Shown here in pieces: positions 37,754 through 49,213 of a stretch of DNA of 64,000 nt (positions are counted from its first letter, which is position 1; the number at the start of each line of letters is the position of its first letter). The notes beneath the pieces were generated by a model that made no database searches, had not been told where the DNA came from, and saw only the letters and a list, made by a program, of their open reading frames with translations. This DNA is from Slackia sp. GTDB lineage: Bacteria > Actinomycetota > Coriobacteriia > Anaerosomatales > Anaerosomataceae. Made by a program: the position numbers and the translations under genes. The DNA lies in assembly GCA_020725885.1 (NCBI GenBank), contig DYEA01000002.1, forward strand, positions 1-64,000, written 5' to 3'.

Positions 37754-37759
37754 ATTCTA
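37754..37759 (-). promoter_or_regulatory. Candidate leuS -10 box
   Basis: TAGAAT on the minus strand lies 56 bases upstream of the leuS GTG and downstream of the tRNA-Ala hairpin. I do not see a good -35 hexamer. Confidence 0.3.
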
Positions 37760-37797
37760 GCCGAGTCCGGACTGGCGACGAGTCCCACGCGACAGAG

Positions 37798-37827
37798 AAC
37801 GCCCGCCGCCTTCCGGCGACGGGCGTT
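37798..37827 (-). terminator. Hairpin after tRNA-Ala
   Basis: AACGCCCG (37798-37805) pairs with CGGGCGTT (37820-37827), and an inner CGCC/GGCG pairing extends the stem. It lies 12 bases after the tRNA CCA end. The following minus-strand bases (CTCTGTC) are only weakly U-rich. Confidence 0.5.
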
Positions 37828-37838
37828 TCTTCGGCGGT

Positions 37839-37914
37839 TGGTGGAGCCAAGGGGGCTCGAACCCCTGACCTCATGGCTGCCAGCCATGCGCTCTCCCAGC
37901 TGAGCTATGGCCCC
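37839..37914 (-). tRNA. tRNA-Ala (GGC)
   Basis: A 76-base cloverleaf is visible on the minus strand. Acceptor GGGGCCA pairs with TGGCTCC, the D-arm is present, and anticodon stem CATGG/CCATG encloses CTGGCAG (anticodon GGC). The T-arm has TTCGAA and CCA is encoded. It has its own promoter. Confidence 0.96.
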
Positions 37915-37936
37915 GCGCTGTCGTGCAGCGAGCGTA

Positions 37937-37964
37937 AGTATAGCAGCAGCACGCCGCCGGTCAA
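37937..37964 (-). promoter_or_regulatory. tRNA-Ala promoter
   Basis: On the minus strand, TTGACC (37959-37964) and TATACT (37937-37942) are separated by 16 bases, 22 bases before the tRNA 5' end. The -35 box overlaps the stop codon of the DMT transporter gene. Confidence 0.75.
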
Positions 37965-38908
37965 TCTGCTTGAACTTCGGCGGGGTCTTCGAGCGGCACC
38001 GGCGGACCCTCCACCGCCACCGCCACCTGCTCTGTGCGGGATCTCGCCTTCTGCGTCCCGAGCACCTCGACGTATATCATCGCCGCCAAGATCAGTGCCG
38101 CGCCTGCGATGCCTCGCGGGCCGAGACGCTCACCGGCCAGCCAGCCGAACAGCCCCCCGAAAGCGGGCTCGGTGACCAGGATGAGCGCGACGGTGCTCGG
38201 AGCGATCACCCGTTGCGCGTAGGTCTGCACCACGAAAGCTGCTGCAGACCCGAATACCGCCGTCAGCGCGATCGCGCCGATGAGCCGTGGCTCCGTCGGA
38301 AGCGCCGCACCCTCGAAGCCCAACGACAGAACCGTCGTCATGCCAGCCACCGTCGCCAGCTGGACCACTGTCAACCCGACCGGCTCGTGGCGCCTGCCGA
38401 TCGAGCCCAACACGATCATGTGCAACGAGTACGCGACTGCACACAGCAGCACCCTGGTGTCGCCCGAGTTCCAAGCACCTGAGGGCCCGCCAGAGAGCAG
38501 CCACAGGCCGACGGTAGCGGCGGCAACGCCGGCGACGGTCTCCTTCCGCGGCGCGTGCCGCAGCAGGACCGCTTGCAGCACCGGCGTGATCACCACGAAC
38601 ATCCCTGTGACGAAGGCGGCCTTGCTCGCGGTGGTGGTCTCGAGGCCCCACGTCTGGAACACGTAGCCCGCAGTCAGGAACAGCCCCGCGACGAGCCCCG
38701 TACCGACCGCACGACGGTCGAGCCGTCGGAGCGCGCCAGGGAAGGCGGCCACCAGAACGAGCGTAGCGAGCGCGAAGCGCCACGCAAGGAACGCGTTGAC
38801 CGGATACCGTGACACGACGTCTTTCACGACGACGAACGTGCCGCCCCATACGGCCGCCACGCATACGAGGCAGAACGCCAGGACGTGGCGCCTCTCGAGG
38901 GCCTTCAC
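37961..38908 (-). CDS. DMT-superfamily (EamA) transporter
   Basis: This is a predicted ten-helix permease of the drug/metabolite transporter superfamily with two EamA repeats. The 315 residues show the repeat openings [12 protein letters not shown] and [10 protein letters not shown], and in the second half [15 protein letters not shown] and LTEP-like [13 protein letters not shown]. Substrates in this family range from amino acids to nucleotides and cannot be told from sequence alone. An extra hydrophilic C-terminal tail of about 30 residues is present. The GTG start overlaps the rsfS stop by four bases. Confidence 0.88.
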   Translation of the reverse strand: MKALERRHVLAFCLVCVAAVWGGTFVVVKDVVSRYPVNAFLAWRFALATLVLVAAFPGALRRLDRRAVGTGLVAGLFLTAGYVFQTWGLETTTASKAAFVTGMFVVITPVLQAVLLRHAPRKETVAGVAAATVGLWLLSGGPSGAWNSGDTRVLLCAVAYSLHMIVLGSIGRRHEPVGLTVVQLATVAGMTTVLSLGFEGAALPTEPRLIGAIALTAVFGSAAAFVVQTYAQRVIAPSTVALILVTEPAFGGLFGWLAGERLGPRGIAGAALILAAMIYVEVLGTQKARSRTEQVAVAVEGPPVPLEDPAEVQAD

Positions 38909-39324
38909 TGCTGAAGCGGCCCCCCGTCCACAGGCGTGACCACCTGCTCGTCCTGTCCGGCAGCGGCCGGCTCCTCAGGAAGCTGCAGGCGAGGCGCATC
39001 GCCCCAGAGCCGTTCAAGCCGGTAGAAGTCGCGCTCTGCGGGCTGGAAGACGTGCACGACGATGTCGCCGAAGTCCAGCAGCACCCAGGCGGCCTGCTGC
39101 TCGCCCTCTCTGCCGATCGCGTGAAGCCCCGCCTCTTTCAGACGCTTCTCGACCTCGTCGACGATCGCCTTGACCTGCCTGTCGTTCGACCCGGTCACGA
39201 TCACGAAGTACTCCGTGATGACCAGCACTGGGCCGACCTCGACGACCACGATGTCGCTGCCCTTCTTGTCAGCCGCGGCAGACGCGGCCAGAAGTGCGGC
39301 TTCCTTGGCTTCCAGCTCGCTCAC
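38905..39324 (-). CDS. rsfS: Ribosomal silencing factor RsfS
   Basis: RsfS binds L14 on the 50S subunit and blocks joining with 30S under nutrient limitation. The 139 residues contain the family core DIVVVEVGPVLVITEYFVI, GSNDRQVKAI and WVLLDFGDIVVHVF. A C-terminal extension of about 25 residues rich in Glu/Gln/Pro is unusual. It overlaps the upstream LytR_C gene by four bases. Placement after nadD-yqeK is canonical. Confidence 0.95.
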   Translation of the reverse strand: MSELEAKEAALLAASAAADKKGSDIVVVEVGPVLVITEYFVIVTGSNDRQVKAIVDEVEKRLKEAGLHAIGREGEQQAAWVLLDFGDIVVHVFQPAERDFYRLERLWGDAPRLQLPEEPAAAGQDEQVVTPVDGGPLQQ

Positions 39325-40568
39325 TCCTTCACCGGACGATAGTCCTTGCCGACGATCACGATGATATCAGCCACCTCTTGTTCAGAAGGCTGAACGATCA
39401 CTTTACCGACGCCGAGCACCCGTCGGACCTGCTCCCCTGCGTCGCTGCCTTCGCGCTGCTCGACGATCAGCGTCTGCGGGTAGTCGAAGCGGTCCGCGTT
39501 CTTAGTGTCCACGACCCGCATGCCCTCTCTGATGAGCCGCTCGGCGACCTCGCCTGCGACACCCGGGAGACCCGCGCCGTTGTACACCACGACGGTCACG
39601 CGTGCTTCTTCCGCACCGATCTTGACGCCCCACCACGCCATCAGCAGATCGACGATCTTGTCCCGCTGCGGCTCGAAGTAGGTCTGGTCCCCCATGTTGA
39701 TCGGCCGCACCGGCAGCGGCGCGAGGGCGACACGGTCCGGCCCGAGCGAATCAGCGAACTCGGCGATGCGCTTCAGCTCGCTCGCGTTGATGTTGGTGTC
39801 CTGCACCTTCTCGAACAACCCAGCGAGCGACTGGCTCGTGAGCGCGTCTTGGTACGTCTGCCGGTCCACCACGACGTACTTGTCGAACAGCACGCCCAGG
39901 TAGTTCGACACGGTGGCCATCGAGGTCTGGGCGCCGGTCTTGAAGCTGTCGCCTGCGCGCTCGAATCCTTGTCCAGGCACCTCCATGAACGACCCGTCCG
40001 AGATCGCGATGCCTGTGATCTGATCCTTTGCCCGGTCGAGGCGCACGGCCAGGAAGTCCGTCCCGCCGTTCGGATCGTGCCCGATGATCAACAGGTTGTC
40101 CTTAGCCCTGGCTTTGACCGCCTCAGGAGACGCCGCGCGTTCAGCGGCACGTCTCGCCATGTGCCGAGCGACGGCGTTGATCGCCAGCGACGCGCCGATC
40201 ACGAGCCCCACCACCAGCACGCCGACGAGCACCGCCGTCACGATGCCCTTGATCGTTCGCACCGCCGCATCCCGGAGAGCCTGGACACGCTCGGCCGCAG
40301 CCGCCCTCGCACGGCCGATCCGCTCTTCACGGCGGGCGCGCTTGCCAGCCTTCGTCGACCGCTTCGTCGTGCGGTACCCGCGGCGAGGACCGTGCGCTCC
40401 GTCGGCCACCGGCGGCGTAGCCGCCTCACGCCGGCGCGTGGTGGACCTCCGGCGCGGGTAGTCGCCTTCGCGCGCCGAAGCCGTTTCTGAGTCGACAGCC
40501 TGCGCAGGCTCGGACTCGATCGCTCGCCAAGCGCTCTTGGCCTGGGCCTTTCGCTCCGACCTGCTCAT
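39321..40568 (-). CDS. LCP-like protein with LytR_C domain, catalytic residues degraded
   Basis: The 415 residues comprise a long basic cytoplasmic region (1-105), one membrane anchor (about 107-130), an extracytoplasmic LCP-like region (about 150-300) and a C-terminal LytR_C domain (about 320-412, VVVYNGAGLPGVAGEVA to DIIVIVGKDY). LCP enzymes attach wall polymers to peptidoglycan. Here the usual R-S-D segment reads GGTDFLAV, and the I(S)IPRD segment reads IAISDGS, so the conserved arginines are missing. It is probably a non-catalytic envelope protein. In many genomes a functional LCP-LytR_C gene sits between yqeK and rsfS. Confidence 0.78.
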   Translation of the reverse strand: MSRSERKAQAKSAWRAIESEPAQAVDSETASAREGDYPRRRSTTRRREAATPPVADGAHGPRRGYRTTKRSTKAGKRARREERIGRARAAAAERVQALRDAAVRTIKGIVTAVLVGVLVVGLVIGASLAINAVARHMARRAAERAASPEAVKARAKDNLLIIGHDPNGGTDFLAVRLDRAKDQITGIAISDGSFMEVPGQGFERAGDSFKTGAQTSMATVSNYLGVLFDKYVVVDRQTYQDALTSQSLAGLFEKVQDTNINASELKRIAEFADSLGPDRVALAPLPVRPINMGDQTYFEPQRDKIVDLLMAWWGVKIGAEEARVTVVVYNGAGLPGVAGEVAERLIREGMRVVDTKNADRFDYPQTLIVEQREGSDAGEQVRRVLGVGKVIVQPSEQEVADIIVIVGKDYRPVKE

Positions 40569-41149
40569 GCGACCCTATCGTCTGCAAGCCAGTTCCACGT
40601 CTTGAGCGTCTGCGGATGCATCGGACGCCTCTTCTCTATCAAGTGCCGCAGACCGTCAGCATACGTTCTCACGAACAGCTCGCGCAGCGGAAGAGCGCCG
40701 ATGGCGGCTCGCAGCACCGCCGCCGACGCGTGCGTCCTGCCAGGCTCGACAGAATCGGCCACGAACACCGCCATGGCCAGGTCGGACATCTCGGGAGCCC
40801 CGCAGGTGTGAACGGAGATCGCGTCGACCACCGACTGGCTGAGCTGCGGGAATTCACGCTTCACGAGCCGTGCCCCGACGGGGGCGTGCAGCAGGTACGG
40901 GACCCGTTCGTCGATCTCGGACACGGGGATCCCCAGCAAGCGCGCCTCTGCGAGCAGGCTCTGTCCGTCTGCATCCCGGGACCAATCGTGCAGGAGGCCT
41001 GCGACGTATGCCTCTTCCGCATCGAGGCCGTACGACTCCGCGATGCGTCGCGCCATCACGGCGACCCGCTCCGAGTGCGCTGCGCTCTCGCGGCTGAGCT
41101 GGCGGCGCATCGCATCCAGGAGTGCCGCGCGGTCGAGGGCCACCGTCAC
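40565..41149 (-). CDS. yqeK: HD-domain Ap4A hydrolase YqeK
   Basis: YqeK-type enzymes cleave diadenosine tetraphosphate symmetrically to two ADP. The 194 residues have the HD ligands HSERVA, LLHDWSRD and, downstream, a HAPVGARL helix. The GTG start overlaps the nadD stop (GTGA). The nadD-yqeK-rsfS neighbourhood is strongly conserved in Firmicutes and Actinobacteria. Confidence 0.93.
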   Translation of the reverse strand: MTVALDRAALLDAMRRQLSRESAAHSERVAVMARRIAESYGLDAEEAYVAGLLHDWSRDADGQSLLAEARLLGIPVSEIDERVPYLLHAPVGARLVKREFPQLSQSVVDAISVHTCGAPEMSDLAMAVFVADSVEPGRTHASAAVLRAAIGALPLRELFVRTYADGLRHLIEKRRPMHPQTLKTWNWLADDRVA

Positions 41150-41754
41150 GCCTCCCGCGCGTACAGACGATTCTTGCGGATGTACGCCGCAACCGCCTCA
41201 GGAAGGAGGTATCGGATCGGACGACGCTCAGCCACCCGTCTCCTGATGTCCGTGGACGAGATGGCCAGAGCAGGCACCTCCATGAACTCGACGTGCATGC
41301 GGTCGGCGTCGTCCCGCGAGAAGCGCGACAGGTCGTACCCCGGGCGCGTCGCAGCGATGAACGAGCACACGTCAGCGAGCACTTCGGAGTCCTTCCACGT
41401 GAGGATCTCCCACACCGCGTCCGCCCCGGTGATGAAGAACAGGTCGGTCTCTGGGCCGAGGTCGGCACGCAACGCGAGCATCGTGTCCACCGTGTACGTC
41501 GGTCCGGGGCGGTCGACCTCCATCCTGGAGACCTCGAAGTCCGGGTTGCTGGCGGTCGCGATCACGGTCATGAGGTAGCGGTGCTCGGCCGGCGTGACCT
41601 CACGGTGGGTCTTGCGGACCGGATTGCCGGTCGGCATGAAGACGACCTTGTCCAGGTTGAACTGGACGAGCGCCTCTTCCGCGGTCACGAGGTGCCCGTA
41701 GTGGATGGGATCGAACGTCCCGCCCATGATCCCTATCCGGAGCTTCTTCCTCAC
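41146..41754 (-). CDS. nadD: Nicotinate-nucleotide adenylyltransferase
   Basis: NadD makes deamido-NAD from nicotinate mononucleotide and ATP. The 202 residues have the nucleotidyltransferase motif GGTFDPIHYGH and the C-terminal ISSTDIRRR. The start is GTG overlapping the proA stop by four bases. Confidence 0.96.
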   Translation of the reverse strand: MRKKLRIGIMGGTFDPIHYGHLVTAEEALVQFNLDKVVFMPTGNPVRKTHREVTPAEHRYLMTVIATASNPDFEVSRMEVDRPGPTYTVDTMLALRADLGPETDLFFITGADAVWEILTWKDSEVLADVCSFIAATRPGYDLSRFSRDDADRMHVEFMEVPALAISSTDIRRRVAERRPIRYLLPEAVAAYIRKNRLYAREA

Positions 41755-42996
41755 TCGCGGATCTGCCCGTTCCCCATGCCGATGTACTTCGTCGTCGTGA
41801 GCGCCTCAAGGCCCATCGGGCCGCGGGCGTGGAGCTTCTGTGTCGAGATGCCGATCTCGGCGCCGAGCCCGAACTCCCCGCCGTCCGTGAACCGGGTCGA
41901 TGCGTTGACGTACACCGCGGCGGCGTCAACCTCGTTGACGAAGCGCATCGCCGCCGAGTAGTCCTCGCACACGATCGCCTCGGAGTGCTTCGTCCCGTAG
42001 GTGTTGATGTGGCGGATCGCCTCGTCAAGGCCTGAGACCACCTTGCAGGCGATCTTGAGGTCCAGGTACTCCGTCGCCCAGTCCTCCTCGCTGGCAGGCT
42101 GGATCCTCGTGATCGCGCCGAGCGCCCGCGTTTTCTCGTCAGCGTACACGGTGACGCCCTCCCGCTCGAGCGCCCGCAGGATCGACGGGAGCACCCGCTC
42201 GTGGATGGATTCGTCGATCAGCAGCGTCTCGGCGGCGTTGCAGACGCCCGGCCGCTGGCACTTCGCGTTCACCACGATACGCTCCGCCATCTGAGGGTCC
42301 GCGGATGCGTGGACGTACACGTGGCAGTTCCCGACGCCGGTCTCGATCACCGGCACCTTCGCGTTCTCAACGACGCTCTTGATGAGTCCCGCCCCACCGC
42401 GCGGGATCAGCACGTCGATCAAGCCGTGCAGGCCCATGAGCTCCCCTGCCGCTGCGTGGTCGGTGGACTCGACGGACTGTATCGCTGCCGCCGGCAGCCC
42501 TGCGCCTTCTGCTGCGTTCGCGAGGACGCGCGTCAGAGCCAGGTTGGAGTTCACCGCAAGCGAGCCGCCGCGCAGGATCACCGCGTTGCCCGTCTTCACG
42601 CACAGCCCGGCGGCATCGGCGGTCACGTTCGGGCGCGCCTCGTAGATCATGGCGACCACTCCCAGCGGCACCCGGACTTGCTGCAGCCAGATGCCGTTGT
42701 GCATCCGCGTGCCGCTGACGACTTCGCCGAGCGGATCGGGCAGCAGAGACAGGCTCTTCAGCGCCTCCGAGATTGCCTTGACGCGCACGGGGTTGAGCTC
42801 CAGGCGGTCAAGCAGAGACGGCGGCGTGTTCTTCGCGCGCGCCGCTTCCATGTCCCGCTCGTTGGCGGCCAGGATGTCGTCCTGCTTCGCGACCAGAGCG
42901 TGAGCCATGGCCAGAAGCGCGCGGTTCCTCTGGCTCGACGACGTGGTCGCAAGGACAGCGGCCGCTTCCCGGGCCTTCTGAGCGAGCGTGACGACC

Positions 42997-43004
<8 letters not shown>
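41751..43004 (-). CDS. proA: Gamma-glutamyl phosphate reductase
   Basis: ProA reduces gamma-glutamyl phosphate to glutamate semialdehyde with NADPH, the second step of proline synthesis. The 417 residues contain the catalytic Cys in GVCNAAETLL and the family segment IPRGGAGLI. It starts 8 bases inside the end of proB. proC is not in the window. Confidence 0.97.
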
Positions 43005-45845
<2,841 letters not shown>

Positions 45846-45848
45846 CGT

Positions 45849-46286
45849 CTACTCCTCCGCCGCCTCGGCCGTGGCCTCCACGGCTGTCTCGCTCTTCTTG
45901 ACCGCGGCGCGCTTCTTCGCGGGCGCCTGCTCCGCGGTCTCGTCCTCCTTCTTCTTGGCCGCGGCCCGCTTCTTCGGCGCGCCGATCGCGACGTCCGTGA
46001 TGAGCAGCGCCGTCTGCGGCTGCCGGTGGCCTTTCGTACGCTTGTAGCCCTTGCGCCGCTTGAACTTGAACACGATCTGCTTCGGTCCGAGGAAGTGCTC
46101 GACCACCGTCGCGGTGACGGTCGCCTTCGCGGCGCCTTCACCGGCCACGACCGTCTCACCGTCAACGACGAGCAACGCCGGCAGGGTCACCGACTCGCCG
46201 ACGGGAGCGTCGATCTTCTCCACCACGGCGACGGCGTCCTTCTCGACGACGTACTGCTTGCCGCCTGTCTTCACGACTGCATACAT
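45849..46286 (-). CDS. rplU: 50S ribosomal protein L21 with Lys/Ala/Glu-rich tail
   Basis: L21 binds 23S rRNA near L20. Residues 1-103 are the normal protein (MYAVVKTGGKQY to TDVAIG). A further roughly 42 residues form a low-complexity tail with two KKRAA repeats and acidic stretches. ATG at 46286 has GGAG 9-10 bases upstream. It is the first gene of the rplU-rpmA operon and has a strong promoter. Confidence 0.97.
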   Translation of the reverse strand: MYAVVKTGGKQYVVEKDAVAVVEKIDAPVGESVTLPALLVVDGETVVAGEGAAKATVTATVVEHFLGPKQIVFKFKRRKGYKRTKGHRQPQTALLITDVAIGAPKKRAAAKKKEDETAEQAPAKKRAAVKKSETAVEATAEAAEE

Positions 46287-46331
46287 CAGGATCTGCTCCG
46301 CTCCTCGAAGGGGGTCCAGACACGCCGAACG

Positions 46332-46360
46332 ATGATAGCAGCCGCCCCCACGCCGGTCAA
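46332..46360 (-). promoter_or_regulatory. rplU-rpmA promoter
   Basis: On the minus strand, TTGACC (46355-46360) and TATCAT (46332-46337) are separated by exactly 17 bases, 45 bases upstream of the L21 ATG. Confidence 0.78.
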
Positions 46361-46456
46361 CGCGCAACAGAGGCGGTCCTTTCGACCCTCCGCGCAGCCG
46401 GCCCGGTCTTGCCGCTGATCACCAATGCCCCTGCTCCGATCCAAGGGCCGCCGTGG

Positions 46457-46963
46457 TCACTGCTTCGTTCCGACCATGATGGAGATCTCGGTGCCTCCAC
46501 GAGACGCCGCTCTGGCTCCAACGGTCGCGGAGAACGCATCGGCCTCTGCGGCGATCGTCACGCCGCGGTCAGAACCCGTCCCGACGTCTGCCGTCATCCC
46601 GATCTTCCAGCCTTTCGACGGCAGCTCCTTGAGGTAGAACGCCTTGACCTGGTCGACGTCGTCGTCTGTGGTCACGATCACGTTGTAGACCTGGGACTCA
46701 CCCTGCGAGAAGGATCCCGCGGACTCGATCTCGCCCTCGTACACCGGGAAGGACGCTGGGAAGCCCTCCGGCAGCTTCTTCCCGCTCTCGATCGTGGCCT
46801 TGCCTTCGTCGGTCTCGACGACGACAGACGTGCCGCCGTCCTCCACTTTGACGCCAGTCGCTTCCTCGACCGCCTTCTGCGCCGCCTGCCTGCAGCCCGC
46901 CGCTGCCACGACGGCCAGGAGGAACGCCGCGATCACGACGATCCGCACCGCCCTGCTGCCCAT
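46457..46963 (-). CDS. Predicted lipoprotein of unknown function
   Basis: The 168 residues start with a lipoprotein signal ending VVAAAGC (lipidated Cys24). The mature part has short beta-rich segments (TSVVVETDEGKATI, YNVIVTTDDDVDQVKAFYL, EISIMVGTKQ) and no motif I can assign. The segment with DDDVDQVKAFYLKEL and W resembles small periplasmic domains found in other lipoproteins, but this is only an impression. A strong GGAGG site lies 5 bases before the ATG. It follows rng. Confidence 0.75.
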   Translation of the reverse strand: MGSRAVRIVVIAAFLLAVVAAAGCRQAAQKAVEEATGVKVEDGGTSVVVETDEGKATIESGKKLPEGFPASFPVYEGEIESAGSFSQGESQVYNVIVTTDDDVDQVKAFYLKELPSKGWKIGMTADVGTGSDRGVTIAAEADAFSATVGARAASRGGTEISIMVGTKQ

Positions 46964-47040
46964 GGAGACCTCCTCCCGTCACGCGCCCCCACTTAAGATA
47001 CCCGGCGGACGACGCCTCGGTGCCGGAATCCACGGGACTC

Positions 47041-48513
47041 CTACAAACTGCCGAGACGCCCTTCCACCAGCACCTTCACATCGGTCGGAAGGCAGTCGGG
47101 GTCGGCGATCAGCGTCAGATGCTTGCCCGTCTCGGCACGCAACGCAGGAACGGTGTTGTTGCCTGGGCCGGTGAGCAGCGCATACGTCTCCGGGTGTACC
47201 GCGACCACGTACGCCGACGACTTCCCGGTCGTCAGGATCTCCCGCAGACGGCGCGTCGTCGTGATGCGCCTGGTGGCCTCCGACAGCACCCGCCCCTCCC
47301 CGCCGCACGTGGGACATGGCTCAGTAAGCACCCCGTAGAGGCCATCGGTCACGTTCTTCCGCGTCATCTCCACGATTCCAAGCCGCGAGATATCCGTCAC
47401 GCGCGTCCGCGTCCGGTCCCGCTCCAACGCCCGCGCGAGCCGTTCTTGGACGAGCACGCGATGACCCGGATCCTCCATGTCGATGAAGTCGATCACGATC
47501 AGTCCGCCGATGTCGCGCAGACGGATCTGCCTGACGGCCTCGTCTGCAGCCTCGAGGTTCGTCCGCAATATCGTCTCCGCGAGGTTCTTCTTTCCGACGT
47601 ACGAGCCCGTGTTGACGTCGATCGCAGTGAGCGCCTCCGTCTTGTCGATCGCGATGTGACCGCCCGACGGAAGCGGCACGATGCGGCGAAGCGCGCGCTC
47701 CACCTGCCGTCCGATGCCGTACTGCTCGAACAGCGGCTCGCGGTCCCTGTGGAGCGAGACGCGCCTCACGAGCTCCGGCGAGCTCCGCTTGAGGAAGCCC
47801 ACGATCTTCTCTTGCTCCTTGCGGTCGTCCACGACGAGCCGCTTGAAGTCCGCGCCGAAGACGTCGCGCACCATCCGAAGAGCGAGGTCCATCTCCGTGT
47901 AGACCACCTCTGGCGCGAGCCCCTCGCGGGCCTGGTGCTGCACACGGCGCCACAGGCGCAGAAGGAACTCGATGTCGCCCTGCAAGTCATCGGCGTCCGC
48001 GCCCGCCGAGGCCGTGCGCACGATGGCTCCCATGCCCTCCGGAACAAGCGGCGCGACGATACCGTGCAGCCGCTCGCGCTCTTCGGCGGGAAGTTTCCGC
48101 GATATCCCCAGGTACGGCGAGAAGGGCATGAGCACGACGAACCGCCCAGGAAGCGTGATCTCAGTGGTGACGCGCGCGCCTTTGGTGCCCATCGGGTCCT
48201 TGATGACCTGGACCATCACCTGCTGGCCGGGTTTGAGCATCGCTTGGATCTCACGCTTGGGCGGCTCCGGCGCATCCTCGGGAAGCACCACCTCGTCCAC
48301 GTACAGGAACGCGTTCTTCTCGAGCCCGATGTCGACGAACGCAGCCTGCATGCCTGGCAGGACGTCCTTGACCTTTCCAAGGTAGACGTTTCCCACCACG
48401 CTGCGCTTCGGGCGCTCGACGTAGAGCTCTGCAAGCACCCTGTCTTCTACGATCGCGACCCTCGTCTCGTGCGCATCGTGCGAGATCAGCATCTCGCGGA
48501 CGACGTCACCCAT
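47041..48513 (-). CDS. rng: Ribonuclease G/E
   Basis: This single-strand endoribonuclease acts in rRNA maturation and mRNA decay. The 490 residues have an S1 domain (about 38-120), the 5' sensor/RNase H-like core, catalytic aspartates in LTAIDVNTGSYVG and GGLIVIDFIDM, and a Zn-link motif CPTCGGEG. No long degradosome scaffold is present, so it is closer to RNase G. It lies just downstream of the radical-SAM pair. Confidence 0.95.
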   Translation of the reverse strand: MGDVVREMLISHDAHETRVAIVEDRVLAELYVERPKRSVVGNVYLGKVKDVLPGMQAAFVDIGLEKNAFLYVDEVVLPEDAPEPPKREIQAMLKPGQQVMVQVIKDPMGTKGARVTTEITLPGRFVVLMPFSPYLGISRKLPAEERERLHGIVAPLVPEGMGAIVRTASAGADADDLQGDIEFLLRLWRRVQHQAREGLAPEVVYTEMDLALRMVRDVFGADFKRLVVDDRKEQEKIVGFLKRSSPELVRRVSLHRDREPLFEQYGIGRQVERALRRIVPLPSGGHIAIDKTEALTAIDVNTGSYVGKKNLAETILRTNLEAADEAVRQIRLRDIGGLIVIDFIDMEDPGHRVLVQERLARALERDRTRTRVTDISRLGIVEMTRKNVTDGLYGVLTEPCPTCGGEGRVLSEATRRITTTRRLREILTTGKSSAYVVAVHPETYALLTGPGNNTVPALRAETGKHLTLIADPDCLPTDVKVLVEGRLGSL

Positions 48514-48523
48514 CCCGCCCCAA

Positions 48524-49213
48524 TCACAGCGACGATTCCGACCCGTCGTGCGACGACGCCGCCAGCCGGACCCGCGTCACGGAGGCCACGACAGCATCCT
48601 CGTCGGCAAGGCTCAGGGCGGCCTTCACAAGAGCGTCAGGACGGAGCGAGCCCTTCTCGCCCATGCGCGTGGCCACCTCGACCACAGCGCCTCCGTCCGA
48701 CGAGCGCACGACCGGCTCCTTCAGGAGCGTGGCCGCGATCTCGAAAACCTTCTGCGTGCCCTTGTGCTCGACCGTCAGCTCCCCGGATGCGACGATGCTG
48801 TCAAGCGCCCGCCGCAGCGCCTCCGGCACCTCGGCGTTGCCCGACACCACGACCTCATAGTGCGCCACATCCGCCGCGGCCGCAAGCGATGGCGCGTGCA
48901 AAGGCACATATCGCGCCGCGTGCGGCCGGATCTCTTCGCGCGTCACTGCAGCGAGCCTCGCAAGCGCTTCGGTCGCCGGGACGTGCTGCGTCACCCAGAG
49001 GTCATACATCTCAGCAAGTCCGGCGGTCCCGACAGGGAGCGCCGGACCGAACGCGATGCGCATGTGCGGGTTGAACCCATGCGTCACGGCATACGGAAGG
49101 CCCGCCCGGCGGATCGAGCGCTCGCATGCCCGAACGGTCTCGAGGTGCGACAGGAACCGCAGCATCCCCGTCTTCCGGTATGTCACGCGCAGCCTGAATC
49201 GCGGTTCAGACAC
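48524..49213 (-). CDS. TIGR03936/DUF2344 radical-SAM-associated protein
   Basis: The 229 residues match the DUF2344 family (RLRVTYRKTGMLRFLSHLE, HGFNPHMRIAFGPALPVG). Its function is unknown; it is nearly always beside or fused to the TIGR03960 radical-SAM protein, as here with an 8-base overlap. The C-terminal third (TVEHKGTQKVFEI...) is more variable. Proximity to rng suggests a link with RNA modification or ribosomes, which is an inference. Confidence 0.88.
   Translation of the reverse strand: MSEPRFRLRVTYRKTGMLRFLSHLETVRACERSIRRAGLPYAVTHGFNPHMRIAFGPALPVGTAGLAEMYDLWVTQHVPATEALARLAAVTREEIRPHAARYVPLHAPSLAAAADVAHYEVVVSGNAEVPEALRRALDSIVASGELTVEHKGTQKVFEIAATLLKEPVVRSSDGGAVVEVATRMGEKGSLRPDALVKAALSLADEDAVVASVTRVRLAASSHDGSESSL

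Noticed and set aside
37699-37838. T-box leader upstream of leuS
   Set aside because: There is no AGGGTGG-type T-box sequence, the candidate -10 box is only 56 bases from the start, and the space is too short. The same holds for the 66-base glyQ leader.
37699-37887. Extended leuS N-terminus through tRNA-Ala
   Set aside because: The upstream codons overlap a tRNA gene and encode no conserved sequence. The GTG at 37698 has a ribosome site.
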